The notes: generated from the letters alone by a model not told the origin. DNA of 64,000 nucleotides from Atriophallophorus winterbourni (GCA_013407085.1 JACCGJ010010536.1:24960-88959), one strand, 5' to 3'; positions 44,980 to 57,709 are shown, counted from the first letter of the stretch. Numbers and translations are program-made.

Positions 44980-46320
44980 CACACATTTCGTTGAAAACTT
45001 TCGTTGTTCCACTGATCCTTAAATCAGGCGCCACTGACTGTAATATCAGTCAGATAAAAGTTGTATTTCCGCAGATCATTAAGCACGAATGTCCAGCTGA
45101 TGCAACTGTGACGGAGAGTCTTGAAGGGCGTCCTCCTAATCAATACACCACCATACAAATGTTACTGTTACATGCCTTACTACTCAAACATTCCCTGGTC
45201 CGAGAAACGTTATGGAGCCAAAGCCACCTGCTCATCCGAACGTTTAGCAAAAATCCTCAGATTAAAAATAAAAATCACGATGTTAACTACTTCAGAAGTG
45301 GCCACGATTGGTTTTCGATCTAAGGCAGTTAAAAAGTCGTGCAACCAGAGAGAGCGATAGTAACACAGTGTACAGTCACTTCATGAACTAACGTCTTTCG
45401 CGCCAACTTAAAAAATCCAAAGCCACCTTACGAGAGACAGGATAAAGCATGATAAAGATGAATGGAGAATGTTGTGCAGCAGCATGGATTTGGTGCCATT
45501 TCAATCATCATCATTTGTACGACAAAACCGTAAAACTAGTTCATCCAATCTGGACCAGACAAGACTGCTTACAATCACGGTCAACTCTGAGATGGACCTC
45601 GAGAACATATACTAACCGCTTTTCTCCTGCTTACAGATTGTTCGGCGATCACTGCAAGGATCTCCGCTGATGTGCCCTGGGACCGAAACGCTCAGCAACA
45701 AGCCGAAACAAAGTAGAGGGATAATCGAAGTTTATTACTTCTGGGAGTCCCAGAAGTTGATTAAGCAACTGATAAAGCAGTGCCGCGCGAAATGATACTA
45801 CCTAAAACGTATATGGGCTGGCTGATGTATGTCACGGATCGTTTGCATTCCAAAATTTACGAATTTATAGGGTGTTCTGGCTTAAGCACAATAAAGTACA
45901 GTCTTGCGTTAAACGGTTAATTGAGACCAGTCCTGGTTTGTGGGCTCAAGAGAGGGTGGATAACTTGCAGCGAAATCTATCAACGCTCAAGGAACTGTTC
46001 TCAGCATCCGAAAGAAGCCTCATAGGAAACGCTTTTCACCCCCTTGAATATGTTCGACTTCCCTATAGACGAATCAAAGGAGACCTTCTCCTAATTTACA
46101 AAAATTTCAAATAAAAGCATACCATTACAGGATTTATGCACGTGAAGGGATACAAAGAAAATTATTTAGACCATGAATACGTGGTGGTGGTACCCCCATT
46201 TCCGCTTGAACTGAGAATTTATTCTTATTCTGTCCGTGTCTGTTTTACTTGGAACAGTTTACTTCTAACGTTGCTTACTCCACTAGCATGCACGAAGCGA
46301 TAGAAGACTTATGAGTAGAA
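44980..46320 (+). mobile_element. CR1-like fragments (possible ORF1 piece, thumb, C-terminus)
   Basis: Three pieces on the plus strand. Near 45725: RSLLLLGVPEVD, like the conserved segment of CR1 ORF1. Near 46000-46110: LFSASERSL and HPLEYVRLPYRRIKGDLLLI, the thumb region before the C-terminus. Near 46200-46300: YSYSVRVCFTWNSLLLTLL, the C-terminal box. The endonuclease and RT core are absent. The open frame at 44952-45323 is not recognised and may be an upstream part or unrelated. Confidence 0.6.
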
Positions 46321-48500
46321 CACATGGCACTGAATGGCATACCGGGATCGTTTTTTTAATATCTTCGGTAAACCACATTTTCTTAAGGAAGCAATCGCGG
46401 TATGGAACATATGACGAAACAAACATTTGCCAAAGTTTTCAGGCAATAAACTTGGGTTTCCCCAAATCACAATTTCATCCTCGATAAATTTCAACAACGA
46501 TGTACAAGTCTCAGATTCCTTCATATAATGAATTTTGGTGCACAAATAGGGAATAAAAAGGATTGTGTGCAAATCGGAAATTTGCTCCAAATTTCAACAA
46601 AATTTCAACGTCTGTTAGGGATCATTTAATCTAATTTTCACAAGTTATTCGGATTTACTATCTGTTCTCAGTAAATAATTGGGGAAAGTATTTATGTTAA
46701 CAATTTCCTAATAATAATTATTGCAGTATTACTATTCAAGTTAGCTTTTTCATGGATAATCCCTTTCGAAAATGTTATTTCGAAACAACTACCACATCTG
46801 TGTACATTTCAATAGCACACATCCTTTGACCGCTTTCGTGTTGTTGGAACACATCAAGAGGGAACATCTTTTTAGGCATCACAGGACTTGAAACATTGGA
46901 AAAACGGCAAAAAATGTTTGCATGTGTGTGATGAAAAAAATGCAAATAAGCATACACCCAAACGTCGCAATCTCTCAACGTTCATTATACCCAAAGATTG
47001 CGACGTCTGAGTCTTTGTGACTTTAACCAACTTAGTATTGGTTGTGATATTATTATGATCTATAAAATTGTGTCTAGCGAAGGACATCCACAAATACACT
47101 TGCTACAGGAGTATAAGGAGAAAGTGACACGTGGCCATACAATATATATATATATATAGTATATATATCGATTGTAATAAGCGGATATTTTCATTTTTTC
47201 CAACGGATTCTCGGTGTGGTGAATTAGGGACAAATATTAACAACGACGTGATTGTGATAGCCTGCTGTAATGCATATGATCGAATCTGTCCACAAATATT
47301 ATGCAAGATATAAATTCGAATTAGTTTTCAGAGATTGTTAGCTGTAATAATGTGGTAAATATTACCACTCCGTGATTGAAATCACCCATAATATACATTT
47401 TGAGTTATATTATGGGGATATCTCCACGAATGGGATTCTTCAGGGTGTGACCTACAGGCATGGCGTTTGTTTCAAAATTTAGCATCACAATTACTTGTAT
47501 CAAAGTAAAAAAACCTATAGAGAGTGACCTAGGCTGTCTTCGTTTCTGTGTAAATATATGTAGGCCTAATTTGCATTCGATGCTTTGTGCTGAATTTAGC
47601 TAAAGCACATTTCTAAAGTGTTAGAGTGGGCGAGCAAGTAGGTCGATGTTACATGATCGAAACCTGACACAAGGCAAAAATGCGAATAATTATTAATGAT
47701 TCAGCTACAAACATTTTTAATCGCTAATATATTTTGTAGTTTTACGTGTATCAAATTATAAGAAATCCCAATATTCGTATCACAAATAGAATTTGATGAT
47801 TTTGTTATAGAATTGTCTAGTTATGCCCAGAGTATGTTAGTGGAGTTTATTAACGTAGAAAATCAATGCATATTTAATCTCAGTTTTGGATATGATGTTA
47901 AAGCTTGGATGAAGCTAGACATGAGGAATGAAAAGCAGGTTTCTAAGAAAGCGAATGAAGTGTGAATGGTTTGTTTAACCTATCGTATGAGTGGTGGATA
48001 TCTAGACTAGCATTTGGCACCCACGTTCTCAGGCAAAGTGAATCTGAAATTATTCACAAATAGAGAATAAAAAATACATTTTCCCACCCATTGATGAACT
48101 TGCGGAAGTTTATTTCAAGGCCATCAAAACAAGAGGCTTTACGTGCACTCCCTAATTACATTAACAGTTTAAGAAATTTTAATGAGTTATGTTTGTTTTC
48201 ACAGCAAATCTCTGTCAGCAAAAATTATGTCATCACCGTGTTTAGTTATAACCCTTCTGGTGATACAAGGAATCAGAAGCATTCCGAAGCAGTTGGTCCG
48301 TTCCAGAAATGCCGTGCAATATTTTACTCTCAATTGCATTCGGAAAAACTTTCAATCCAATCATAATTTCCCAGAATCGAATTTTGAAAATTATGTTAGA
48401 AATAATACGCAAATGATGTTTTACAACTATTTACATTTTGCCTTTAATATTTTAGCTTGAATCATGCTACCTGTCATAATTCAGGTAATGCGGATCTTGT
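46320..48500. other. AT-rich stretch, nothing firm
   Basis: Frames up to about 93 codons (46309-46590 minus, 48091-48366 plus) have no motif. Contains the TA-rich palindrome listed separately. Confidence 0.4.
47136..47168. repeat. (TA)n dyad
   Basis: Two TA runs flank a central AG, forming a simple self-complementary microsatellite. No gene context. Confidence 0.85.
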
Positions 48501-48585
48501 TCCTACTGTCAATACATGATGAATGCAAACAGCACGAAACCGGTCGCGAGGTGTGTGACAGAAATGCATGCAATTTGGATTTGTA
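48500..48585 (+). ncRNA. Hammerhead-like ribozyme unit
   Basis: ATGATGA (48516-48522; C3 changed to A), stem II ATGC-AAACA-GCAC (three of four pairs), GAAA (48536-48539) and the intact self-complementary ACCGGT (48539-48544) ending in GTC. It is followed by GCGAGGTGTGTGACAGAAAT and GCATGCAA. The C3 change should abolish cleavage, but this is the cleanest example of the palindromic stem III. Confidence 0.65.
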
Positions 48586-48589
48586 TAAA

Positions 48590-51360
48590 AATGTTTTGCG
48601 AAAGATAGTGTTTACATTTACTAAATGCTGAAAAGCAATTTTAATAGGAAAATGTGTTGAACACATTCGGGGCTGATCGAGTAGTCAGCATCATGCAAAT
48701 AAATTTAAAACCCATCGCATGGGTAAGCGTTCCATTTCAGACACTAAAACTTCGTCTGATCAACACTATCAGTCAGAAAAAGGAATGCGATTAGGTGAGC
48801 ATATCTGGCGTTTGGAGTAGTACATTATCATCTTTCCTGATATGAATAAAACCCTTGATAAAACAAAGCATCTGTGCCAGGATTGAAACGTTATCCCGAT
48901 CTGTTCAAACCGAATGATTTCATATTTATTTTCATAGCAATTTTACTCTGTCAAAATGAATTGTACAACTCACTGACAAACATCCGTATTGCATCCGTCC
49001 GTGAACATGCTTCGTGACAAACATAACACAGTCCAAACGAGAATGAATTGTGATAGTAAACGTGAGCTCTGAAAAGAGTGGATGCTTTGATAAATCACGT
49101 ATTTTTTATTACAACAGTAATGGATGACGGAGTTTGAATGGTAAATTTCTATGTGTATTTCTACACGCATACCTTCATTAGTAAGCAGAGATTCGAATAC
49201 AGCAAAAGTCTTAGATTTTTTTGAATAGTGAGGGAAATACGTGGTATAAAATGCAACAATGTGGTAAATATAGGAACAGATCAAACATCGAATACAAGAC
49301 AAATATTTCAGCCAATAATGTCCAATAGTATCAGTTTGAGAGAATATATAAGGAGTATACAATCGTAAATTTGATCAAATTGTCAACAGAAATTTGCAAC
49401 GTATGCAAATTTGATGTAGATAATGATAAAATATACCAAATAACACCGTCAAATTTATTCCAAGTATTCGTATAATGTGAGACAAATATCACATTAGTTT
49501 TCTTTCGCTGATATTGTGTTAAAAATTTCATACGAACGAGTGGTAATGAATTGCTAACAGTAAGTTGCGAGAATTTGAAACAATAAACATTGCTGGGATC
49601 ATGAAGACATGGATTGTACATCCTATGCCCTTACGAGGATAACTGGAACTGTTTAATTTTGTATAGCTTTAAGTGAATACAATTTCGTCTTGGTATTTCA
49701 CAAGCACATCACAATAACAGAATTCTTGCCAGTTTCGTAAACCAGGAATATATATTATGTATTGGACCTCTGTAAGCAATTCACTTTCTACAAATTCCAG
49801 ATTATTCCCTGCATTCAACATAGGTTCGAATCTTAAGGATAATTCATTGCTAACAATAATACTGAAAACGTTTTAATTGTTTATTTTGATATTTGACTGT
49901 AAATATTGAACTATTCTTAAGCTGCAAAGTATCAGTGAAATATTACGAAGGATTTAATGACTACGCTTTTATTCAATGCAGTCAGAGCTTGAGATGTTCC
50001 ATGTAATAGAGTCTAAATAATTGGTGGAACGAGTCCAAACAGGTTATAGTTATTCCAGGAAGGATCGCATTTTCTTTTCAGTCATCAGCGAACATCATTG
50101 GTTTCAAATTCCGTCCGCGTTGAAACACGTGTGACATTTTGGGTATAATTACATATTGAAAAGCAATACAAGACATAGATTAACATATAAAAAATCTATA
50201 ACTCCTATCATCAACAATATGTTTCGCCTGCTAAACTTATTTTGCTCAAAGTTTAGCGCTTGCCATTCGCCAATGCATTCGTGCTGTTTCCATTCATTAG
50301 ATGAATGCGGCTTTTAAAACAAGTTATTGCATACTCATATGCATATTGCAGAGAGCAGTAATAAGTTTAAACCAAAAAATGCTTGTTTTTGATATAATTT
50401 ATTCATGCCAATTTCCAGAATACACTGATGATGACAGAATTTGTTACGAACATCAACACCATCGTGGCTTTGCAATTCGAAAATACCCGTTCCCTGCAAC
50501 TCGTTAAAGCAAAGAGAGCAATATTGTTTAGATTCAATACTTATGTTGGGTCTCAAAACCACTCAGAATGTCGTCATACGCTGCTTTTATAAACAGTCAA
50601 CTTTAATCTGAAAAGGTTTTCATTTAGTGGAATTGATGAAATGAATTTAATTTCCAATCGGCCGACATCTCACATAATTATGATGATGGTGATTCTAATA
50701 CTAAGATTTTGTGAATCTATGAAGTATATAAACTCAAGAATCTTACACGAATTTTAGTTAAACAAATGAACGTAACTGACAGTCGAGAGATAACGACTTT
50801 CAAATGTTTTGAACATATTTGGTTTGCTTATTCGTAATATATCTAAGCCGTAGGATTTGAGGAGCAAATAAGTAAAAAATCATGCAATTCTCTCCGATAA
50901 ATTATTGGGATCTGTGTTATTAATAGGGTCTAGCTTATCTAGACTCTCCAAAAACCAAATAAAATGGTACTTGGATAGATAGCATATGCTCCATTAATGC
51001 TCTGCTCAAGAGTATTCTCTTCGTTCACAAACCTAGACACAAGCAAGAGAAAGACGAGCTTTCATATGTTTAAACTTTTTCATGGATAAGTTTTCAAAAA
51101 ATGATTATGGAGTGTAAGTGCGGGAATATGAGCGACAAGTTTCATGAATTCGAAAACTGTCGCAAAAATTATTCTTGCTCCCACGGCAACGTGACGGCAA
51201 AAGAATATAAGATATTTATCTATTCGGTTAGTCGGTCATTAAGAGAAGCGAACTGTTTCATATTTTATCAAAAACGGAGAACATGTTTGATTGTTAGTAT
51301 AAATATGACGTTATGAATCAAGAGAACAAGTAGAATTGAAGAAGTAAATACTCAACCATA
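48590..51360. other. AT-rich stretch, nothing firm
   Basis: Longest frames are 130 codons (48970-49362, minus) and 96 codons (49331-49621, minus), both hydrophobic and motif-free. A minus frame at 50335-50562 has clustered cysteines and histidines but no convincing finger. No gene called. Confidence 0.4.
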
Positions 51361-51414
51361 AAATATCTACAACATGCACCGAATTAAAAACTTCATTTGC
51401 ATGCATTTCCAACA

Positions 51415-51462
51415 CACGTCACTACTGGTTTCGTGAATTCTGTATTCATCAGGTATGAACAG
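51415..51462 (-). ncRNA. Hammerhead-like ribozyme unit with complete core
   Basis: On the minus strand CTGATGA (complement of 51446-51452), GAAA (51429-51432) and GTA (51423-51425) are all present. The stem III text ACCAGT keeps the A-U and C-G pairs around a CA loop. Stem II (ATACAGAATTCAC) pairs poorly and stem I keeps about three pairs. Together with 42.27 kb it is one of two copies in which every core position is conserved. Confidence 0.6.
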
Positions 51463-51627
51463 TAGTAAATTAGGGGATAAATTGCAAATAAAATGTGATC
51501 GGGTAAGCAACTTTTGGATATGGTTGGTATGACCAACTTGTTCAATCGCATATGCTCATATACAAGAAGATTAATTTAAACACATGGTATCGTACAAAAT
51601 ATCTTCATTCGCAAGTATTTCGAACAC

Positions 51628-51670
51628 ACACATCATGACTGGTTTCGTGGTGTCTAGCACTAATTATACG
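51628..51670 (-). ncRNA. Hammerhead-like 3' half
   Basis: The minus strand reads CACCACGAAACCAGTCATGA: GAAA, minimal stem III and a GTC triplet. The CTGATGA side has decayed (GTATAATTAG). It lies one repeat period from the unit at 51415. Confidence 0.5.
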
Positions 51671-51799
51671 GGGTGTATTAAGATCAAGATCCGCGTGCCT
51701 TGATACAGTAAAGAAATGGTAAATAAGTTTTGTACTTGTAAGTCACTGTTGGATAATTTTTTGTTACTCATCTTATTTAAGCGCATATTTCTTTTATTG

Positions 51800-52320
51800 C
51801 AATATTTCTGATTTTCAATTGTCGGTGGGCGTACAAGCTATAGATCGATCACATTGATTTTATTTTAAATGACAAATTTTTTATAGTCAAATTTAACGTT
51901 GATGGTGCACAAGAATACAGACGTAATCTTCCAAAGTCGGATTAATTCTAAATGTGTATCGTACGGCCTTGAGAATAAGCTATTCTCACGCACATTGTTC
52001 CTAGCCAATGCTTTCAAATTGGCACGAGTTTGGTACAAAATCTGATCTTGTGGTATAACGAGGCTGTCGGGAAAAAGCTAGACACACTGGAACGATTGAG
52101 AAAGTAGCTCCAAATCTTGAAACGTAATTCTTTTGAATTGTTGATTGTTTTTCGAAATTAAATTATCACGCCCGGATAGAATGGTGAAGAAATCGCTCAA
52201 ATTACATAAAATAGTTTTTGAAATCTGGTAACCAATTTCAAAGAACCGCATAGAATAAAAATTGGAGATGTCAAATTATTCGTGATTTCAGTGTAATGAT
52301 ATGATGGTTGATATAGATTG
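51800..52320. other. Spacer, nothing seen
   Basis: AT-rich without frames of interest. Confidence 0.45.
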
Positions 52321-52490
52321 ATGTTTGAAAATCGTGGTTCGTTGTACGAACAGTGGATTCAATGTTTAACTATGTTTGCCACTCTTACATTGTTACAAAG
52401 CTCACTGAAACTAATCTTTCTGATGACGGCATACAGCTAAAAACCGATTTTGATGAGTAAGTGCGTGGCATTTGAGCAGCATATAACTTT
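52320..52490 (+). ncRNA. Dispersed monomer of the 240-bp hammerhead-like repeat
   Basis: AAATCGTGGTTCGTTGTACG and TCACTGAAACTAATCTTT lead into CTGATGA (52420-52426) and stem II CGGC-ATACA-GCTA. AAAA replaces GAAA, and the stem III palindrome has become ACCGAT. Core intact on one side only, so predicted inactive. Confidence 0.6.
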
Positions 52491-54750
52491 ATTAAATAAG
52501 CAATCAGCTACAATCTTTGTATCAATACTAGGACATCTCTAAGCTGAAATATTTCCAATAAAATGAACTAGAATGATTTCATCTGGTAGTCAGGAAATAA
52601 TTGTTAGAATTTTCACTGGAAATTTCGCGTACAGATTTAGGTCAATTTAGCCTGTGCACTGCTTACAAGGGACAGTCGACCTAACTCCAGCAGTACTAAA
52701 AACAGTAATAGATAAATAAATATTACTTCTTATTAGACCACTTTTAGTCCGTAGGAATGATCTCAACTCTAATTTCCTTAGCAAAACGCCTACTGGTGGT
52801 AGAATTCACCTTCAATTCAGAGAGCTAGACTGTCGCAGTTAGTATTTGAACCCTTGTTGTTAAACAGTTCATGTTCCGGTAGGGTTATGCAGCTCTTCCC
52901 AAATAGCTTAAGCACTAACAAATCAAAAAATGGCATGCCGATTTCAAGAATCATGTATTCATGAATATGCAGACTGACCTCTAGATGAATATCAATTTGT
53001 AGCGAAAATTTCTGTATTTAATATTGAGCAATCTTTCTAATTAGAATACAAAATCCTTTTAGCGATAAATCTCAACTTTAAAAATATCTAGACTTGCACT
53101 CATGCACCGCATGAACAGTTTGTGCTCATGTTGCTGATCGGCACAAAGCAAAAGATTTAAAACAGTTTGGTGGATCACTGCAAAATCCCACACGTATAAC
53201 ACTAGTTTCTTGGTGATAAACTGGGTTAACAGTTGATCTTTCGAAATAATCGTTTTCCTACATTCTGAGTGGTCAGTGAGGAAGTAGATTCGACAAAAAT
53301 ATCAATTATTCATATGTTTGCAACTCGTTCTTTGTTTGTACTGAGGCATTTTGAACAAGAATCTAGATAGAAGAAAGCGGATCTGGGGAGTTCAAGATAT
53401 CCTTCTTTCAATCTGAATCATCTCGCAAACGTATCTCATTGTTTTGGTGTCGAACAGTTTTAGTGCATTAAACTGTAGTGGTGACTGTATTAGGCTGTGA
53501 AACGTGAATATTTGTGGATACGGTTTATTGATATTGTTGGGGAAGGCAAAAACCTGAAAATTGTTTATTTTTATATTCATTTAGACAAAACCTTTCTACT
53601 TGCTACAGTTTGATTAATCATTACCAAGGTATATGCATGGTACAAAATTCTGAGCATCTGTTCGAAATTTACAGGGAAAACCCTACTTACCATTTTCGTG
53701 AATACAAAAATGTTAAAATTTAATTCTCAATTTCAAATATACTTTATATATACGGGGACAAGCATATTTGATTTGTCGTTCAGACTAGCCAATGAAAATG
53801 AAGTATGATTTCTAGTATATCAAGCTGCTCTATTCTTGAATGCATTTTGAATAAGTTCTTATGAAGAATGGACACATTTATCGTGAAATATATGAAAAAT
53901 GTCCCATTCGATTATCAAAACATTTATGGGGTTCAATTTCAGTTGACTCGACTTTAGTCACACGCAGTTAAAGGCGTACGCATTTGACCGATATATTTAA
54001 ATTCTGATGTAACGCTTTCCAACCTATTAATGAATTGCTAAAGGCGTGAATAAAATTAGCAAGAAAAAGAGCTAAATCTCAGAACAGAAGTAATTTTTTT
54101 ATCAATTTGAGCAAAAATACGAAATTTGATGAAGTTTTGATTTTGGTAATTGCTCCGAATGCAAGAAAGATTTTGGGAAAATAGATTTTAATCTTCTATC
54201 CTTATTTAAGGTGACATTATTAGAATCGCTTATTCCGGTTACTCCAACTTATGTTGAGAAACTGAAGTTATTGACTTAGAATAGATAACAATATTTCATT
54301 AAACTTTACGTCAGAAAGTGTTGTTCAACAAGGTTGAGCATCTCTGCAGCAATCTTACCCATTAAACCCAAGCTCATCAAAAGTTATTCGTCAGCTTGTT
54401 GATCATGGTTACCATAAAAGTTTAGTTAATCACCAATTGAAACGAGTAAAATGCTCATCATCAAAAACTTAAAAAGCTTTGCACTTACCCTTAAACTACG
54501 TCGAAAGGAAGAAGTAAATTCTTGATTAACGCAGTCATGACAAACGCTGTGCAATCAGGTTCTACGTGGTTTTAGAAAGATGTAGACCTTATGTACAAAT
54601 CTCTCACCACTCAACAAAACTAGTTATCAGTATCGGAAACAAACTTTATAAAAAAGGATAGCTCAACTGAATCTGTTTGAGTTTCTGCACCAGTGAAACA
54701 GAGGAGATCATTTCCGGCTCAAAACATATTCCATAATCCAAGCAATCCCT
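52490..54750. other. AT-rich stretch, nothing recognised
   Basis: No frame above 65 codons and no motif. Appears to be non-coding. Confidence 0.5.
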
Positions 54751-54945
54751 TATAAGGTCTATTAACGTGAATGGATCAGAGAAATAACCAAACCCATGAA
54801 TATACGCTGGTGGTACCTCATTCCGGCCTCAACTGTAGAAGGTATCTTTTTTCTGTCCGTGTCTGTTTTACTTGAAACAGTTTACCTTCTACCGTTGCTC
54901 ACTCCACTAGCTTGTATTAGATGAATTTTTATTGAATTATTCGTT
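54750..54945 (+). pseudogene. CR1-like C-terminal fragment
   Basis: Plus-strand text around GTATCTTTTTTCTGTCCGTG encodes a decayed version of the CRRYFYSVRVC box followed by NSL and THATSL-like residues. It is homologous to 46.1-46.3 kb (plus) and 27.7-27.99 kb (minus). Confidence 0.7.
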
Positions 54946-55000
54946 TCCCCACTACATATATACTTTTGATCTAATTAATCAACTTGTTTTACTACACCTA

Positions 55001-55039
55001 CAGTTTACTACTACAGTTTACTACTACAGTTTACTATTC
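55001..55039. repeat. 13-bp minisatellite, three units
   Basis: CAGTTTACTACTA occurs twice, followed by a third unit with two changes (CAGTTTACTATTC). It lies about 60 bp after the CR1 C-terminal fragment and might be an element tail, though it differs from the CAAGATT tails. Confidence 0.85.
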
Positions 55040-55740
55040 ACCATCCTATGGTTAAGTCGAACGGATGTGCAGTCGTGCAGTACTAATGTGCTGTGCGGCT
55101 AACGCCCTGCTAAAGTGATTGGTCACCGGTAGTGAGCTGCATGCGAGTAAACGCTGGAGTCTCATCGTCATTTCTATTTTCCTTTCCCATATCGGTCTAG
55201 GACTGGGCAAGCTGACAGTATATTAATTCATATGCATTTTCTGACTGTGCAGCACTTTACCTAGATCAGGCTTGTGATTTCGTGCATAAATCCTATGGTT
55301 ATTTTTAAGCTTGATGCTTTTTACACCATAAAAAACATTAAATTACGTTGACCGTAGATAGAAGAGTGACATAAGAGAGTCAGAACGATCCACTCTTTAT
55401 TCAAGCATCTCAAAAATTAGCAAACTTTAGGTTGCACAACTTATTAATATTACAAAAATAAGTGTAAAGTTTGCCCGGGTGTTTAATTTGGCAACGTGTA
55501 AATAACTCAATACTAGGATAAAAAGAAGTAAAAACAGCAAATCTCTTGTGAATATCAATCATGGATCTGAGATGGTTATCTAGGTGAACCTGTCACAACG
55601 TGGATCTCGATAACTTGGAAATGTTAATGTGGGGTGTAAAAAATCATATAGAAAGACTTCGCGCTGAGACGGCTGAAATAACATAAATGGCGATAATTGC
55701 TTTCAAAAATTTATGGATAGGTCAGATGTATTACATTCTG
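55040..55740. other. Spacer, nothing firm
   Basis: A slightly GC-richer patch at 55070-55220 includes TCACCGGTAGTGAGCTGCAT, which recalls the ribozyme repeat's ACCGGTAGTG but has no core around it. It does not fold as a tRNA by eye. Confidence 0.4.
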
Positions 55741-55744
55741 ACGC

Positions 55745-55990
55745 CCGGGTCTACAGCGGATCAGGATAACCGTGCATATGTACGCGGATTAATTTAGCAG
55801 GCTGGGCGATCGGCGAAATTAGTTCGTAGCTGCACACAAACTATACAATTAAGGCATGAACATGTAAGCCACTGTTGGTTAAGATGAGCTCGACCAAACA
55901 GGTCACTTGCTTGAGCCCACACACAAGTAGATGAGATAAACACATGAGGTTGGAATTTCCACTGCACACACACTAATCATGGGATTAATA
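55745..55990 (-). repeat. Hammerhead-family unit, core lost
   Basis: GGATCAGGATAACCGTGCAT, ACATGTAAGCCACTGTTGG, AGATGAGCTCGACCAAACAG and TTTCCACTGCACACACAC match the body of the units at 16.4 and 51.6 kb in order. The ribozyme segment is not readable at either end. Confidence 0.55.
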
Positions 55991-56502
55991 TAGTAGGGAG
56001 GTAAATCAATTTGCAATGATTTCCTCTGTGTAAACTGTGTACCTTATGGTTGGTCAGGTTATTGTAATTTGAATCTTAACCCTTGTTTGCACTGGAATAC
56101 TTGGTCTGACGAAAGTTCTTTTGGAAGCTAATTGTTATCAAAAATCTGCTTTAATCGAATGAATGCAAAATATGTTCTTTTTAGAAAGTATGGATTCTAG
56201 ATCGGTCTCAAATATATTCAAATACCACGCGAAACTGGTTTTGAATTTACGAAAAATTTGAAGCAAAATTAGTATCTACTCATCGTTCCCAAGTAAAATT
56301 TAAGCCTTTGTAATTCAGCGAGTTAATTACTTGGCCGAATATTATGCAAACGCATAATAATGGTCACCATTAAACCAATATCCATGAGATTAAGTGCTAA
56401 TCTCCAAGTGAAAATTCCAGATGCGTAATTACGTTAACAATACACTAAGGAACGGTAAGAAAATTAAACTTAATACTATATTATTATATTATTATATGAT
56501 AG

Positions 56503-56504
<2 letters not shown>

Positions 56505-56542
<38 letters not shown>
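56505..56542. repeat. (AT)n microsatellite
   Basis: Pure AT dinucleotides for about 35 bp after a TTATATTATT-type lead. Confidence 0.95.
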
Positions 56543-56545
<3 letters not shown>

Positions 56546-56574
56546 CTATTGACCAGCAATCAGTTTTTGTTTCT

Positions 56575-56835
56575 ATATTTGAACATCGTGGTTCATTGTA
56601 AGAATCCTATTTAACATTGGGATAAAGGTATAACTTGTTTACCACTTCACCAGTGTTACAAGGCTATCAGAACATGATCGTAAGTTCTCCACCTGATGAC
56701 GACAGACAGTCATAATATGGTTGTGATGTGTAAGTGAGGGCATGTAAGTACCACAATATATTGTTATTTTAAAGGCGCATCGAGCGCATGGTCAGGAATC
56801 ACTTTGAGCATCTGTATTTGAACAGTATACAACAG
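56575..56835 (+). ncRNA. Full-length dispersed monomer of the 240-bp hammerhead-like repeat
   Basis: Matches the minus strand of the 31.6-32.5 kb array across the whole unit: ACATCGTGGTTCATTGTAAG, ACCACTTCACCAGTGTTACA, TCTCCAC, CTGATGA (56693-56699), stem II CGAC-AGACA-GTC, then a decayed GAAA half (ATAATATGGTTGTGATG), then ACCACAATATATTG and AGGCGCATCGAGCGCATG. It shows the family also exists as solitary insertions. Confidence 0.7.
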
Positions 56836-56919
56836 ATGAGGGCAAATAGACAAAAAACCCTTTTCTTTTAACTCAATATAATTGTAATGGTCTACAACTC
56901 GGCAGATGGACAGAACACT

Positions 56920-57100
56920 TCTCCTCTCTTTACCCTACAACTGAGTTCTGACCATCGTTGCGAGCGCTGCGGGAAAGATTGTTCATCCTGAATCGGACAG
57001 TTTAGTCATTCAAAAAGTTGTAGAACATAAAAATTCATGCGATTGTGTTGTACATCCATGGTTGACATCGACCGAAAGTGGCCAACAACAACATCCGCCT
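56920..57100 (+). pseudogene. LINE family B 3' end (zinc-finger tail)
   Basis: Reads RCERCGKDCSS, stop, IGQFSHSKSCRT, then the 3' UTR text CATGCGATTGTGTTGTACAT shared with the ends of the copies at 24.4 and 37.3 kb. Only the last 50 codons or so are present. Confidence 0.8.
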
Positions 57101-57134
57101 TTGGTCCTGTCTGGGTCAGAAGCTGCCAACCAGC

Positions 57135-57340
57135 TCTCTCCATGTATCATGAATATGAGCGTGTCTCTCCACCTGTCCCCATGTCCAGATTGGCAGATCG
57201 CTTTTGGCAGGCAATATTTCCGGTGTGTTTGTAGGAGTTACTCTGTTGAGTATCTCCTGAAAGTGTTCGATCCGGCACTTTTTCTGTCAATCTGCGTCTG
57301 TTAACGCTTCTCCATCTCTGTGCTTCATTAGCATCTTTTG
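57135..57340 (-). pseudogene. RTE-like LINE linker fragment
   Basis: A minus-strand frame reads CRIEHFQEILNRVTPTNTPE then ILPAKSDLPIWTWG, the segment between endonuclease and RT in RTE-like elements (usually W.EHF..LLNRP.P..PP.I..A..DLPI). Lies head-to-head with the next fragment. Confidence 0.7.
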
Positions 57341-57384
57341 CTTGGCAAACTTTTCCGATAGTTTTTATCTTTGGCGGTGTCAAA

Positions 57385-57700
57385 TGAGGGTATGAGAAAA
57401 ACATGTGGCAGTATGTGCTGGGCGAGATGAATGAAAACGGAGAGAGATTCGCTGACCTATGCATCGCAAGCAATCTGGTCATCAGGAGAAGTATTTGCAC
57501 CACAGAAAGATACACAGAGCGACATGGGGGTCACCAGATCTGTCCAAAGAAAGCCAGATCGACCAATTGTGAACCACGAAGAAGTTTTGAGGCACTCTTC
57601 GAGGTGCATGTGTCAAACTGACGTTGTTTCCGACAATCATCTCCTTGTCGCCAAGTTGAAGCTCAAGTTGAAAAAACATATATCATTACAGAAAACCACA
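57385..57700 (+). pseudogene. RTE-like endonuclease fragment
   Basis: The plus strand reads LGEMNENGERFADLCIASNL then VIRRSI, and after frame changes DVVSDNHLLVAKLKLKLKKH. These are the N..GERF.DLC..N.LVI..T.F and SDHHLLVAKLKLKLKK blocks at the end of the APE-type endonuclease of an RTE-like LINE. It is broken by at least two shifts. Confidence 0.8.
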
Positions 57701-57709
57701 GAATAATAT

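Larger units (their letters stand above)
51365..51800 (-). repeat. Two tandem hammerhead-family units (214-bp spacing)
   Basis: CTGGTTTCGTG recurs at 51425 and 51639, 214 bp apart, each preceded by CACACGTCAC/CACACATCAT text and followed by the family body (AACTTGTAAGTCACTGTTGG-like text in the second). Head-to-tail order is like the 240-bp array but with a different stem II sequence, so this is a sister subfamily. Confidence 0.7.

Noticed and set aside
50335..50562. Minus-strand frame with CSLC and CHHQC spaced by about 25 residues, recalling half a RING finger
   Set aside because: Spacing between the second cysteine pair and histidine does not fit RING or LIM rules, the second half of a finger is absent, and no clean exon boundaries are visible.
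55105..55160. TCACCGGTAGTGAGCTGCAT as a hammerhead or tRNA-like element
   Set aside because: No core on the 5' side and no B box or cloverleaf; only ten bases match the ribozyme repeat.
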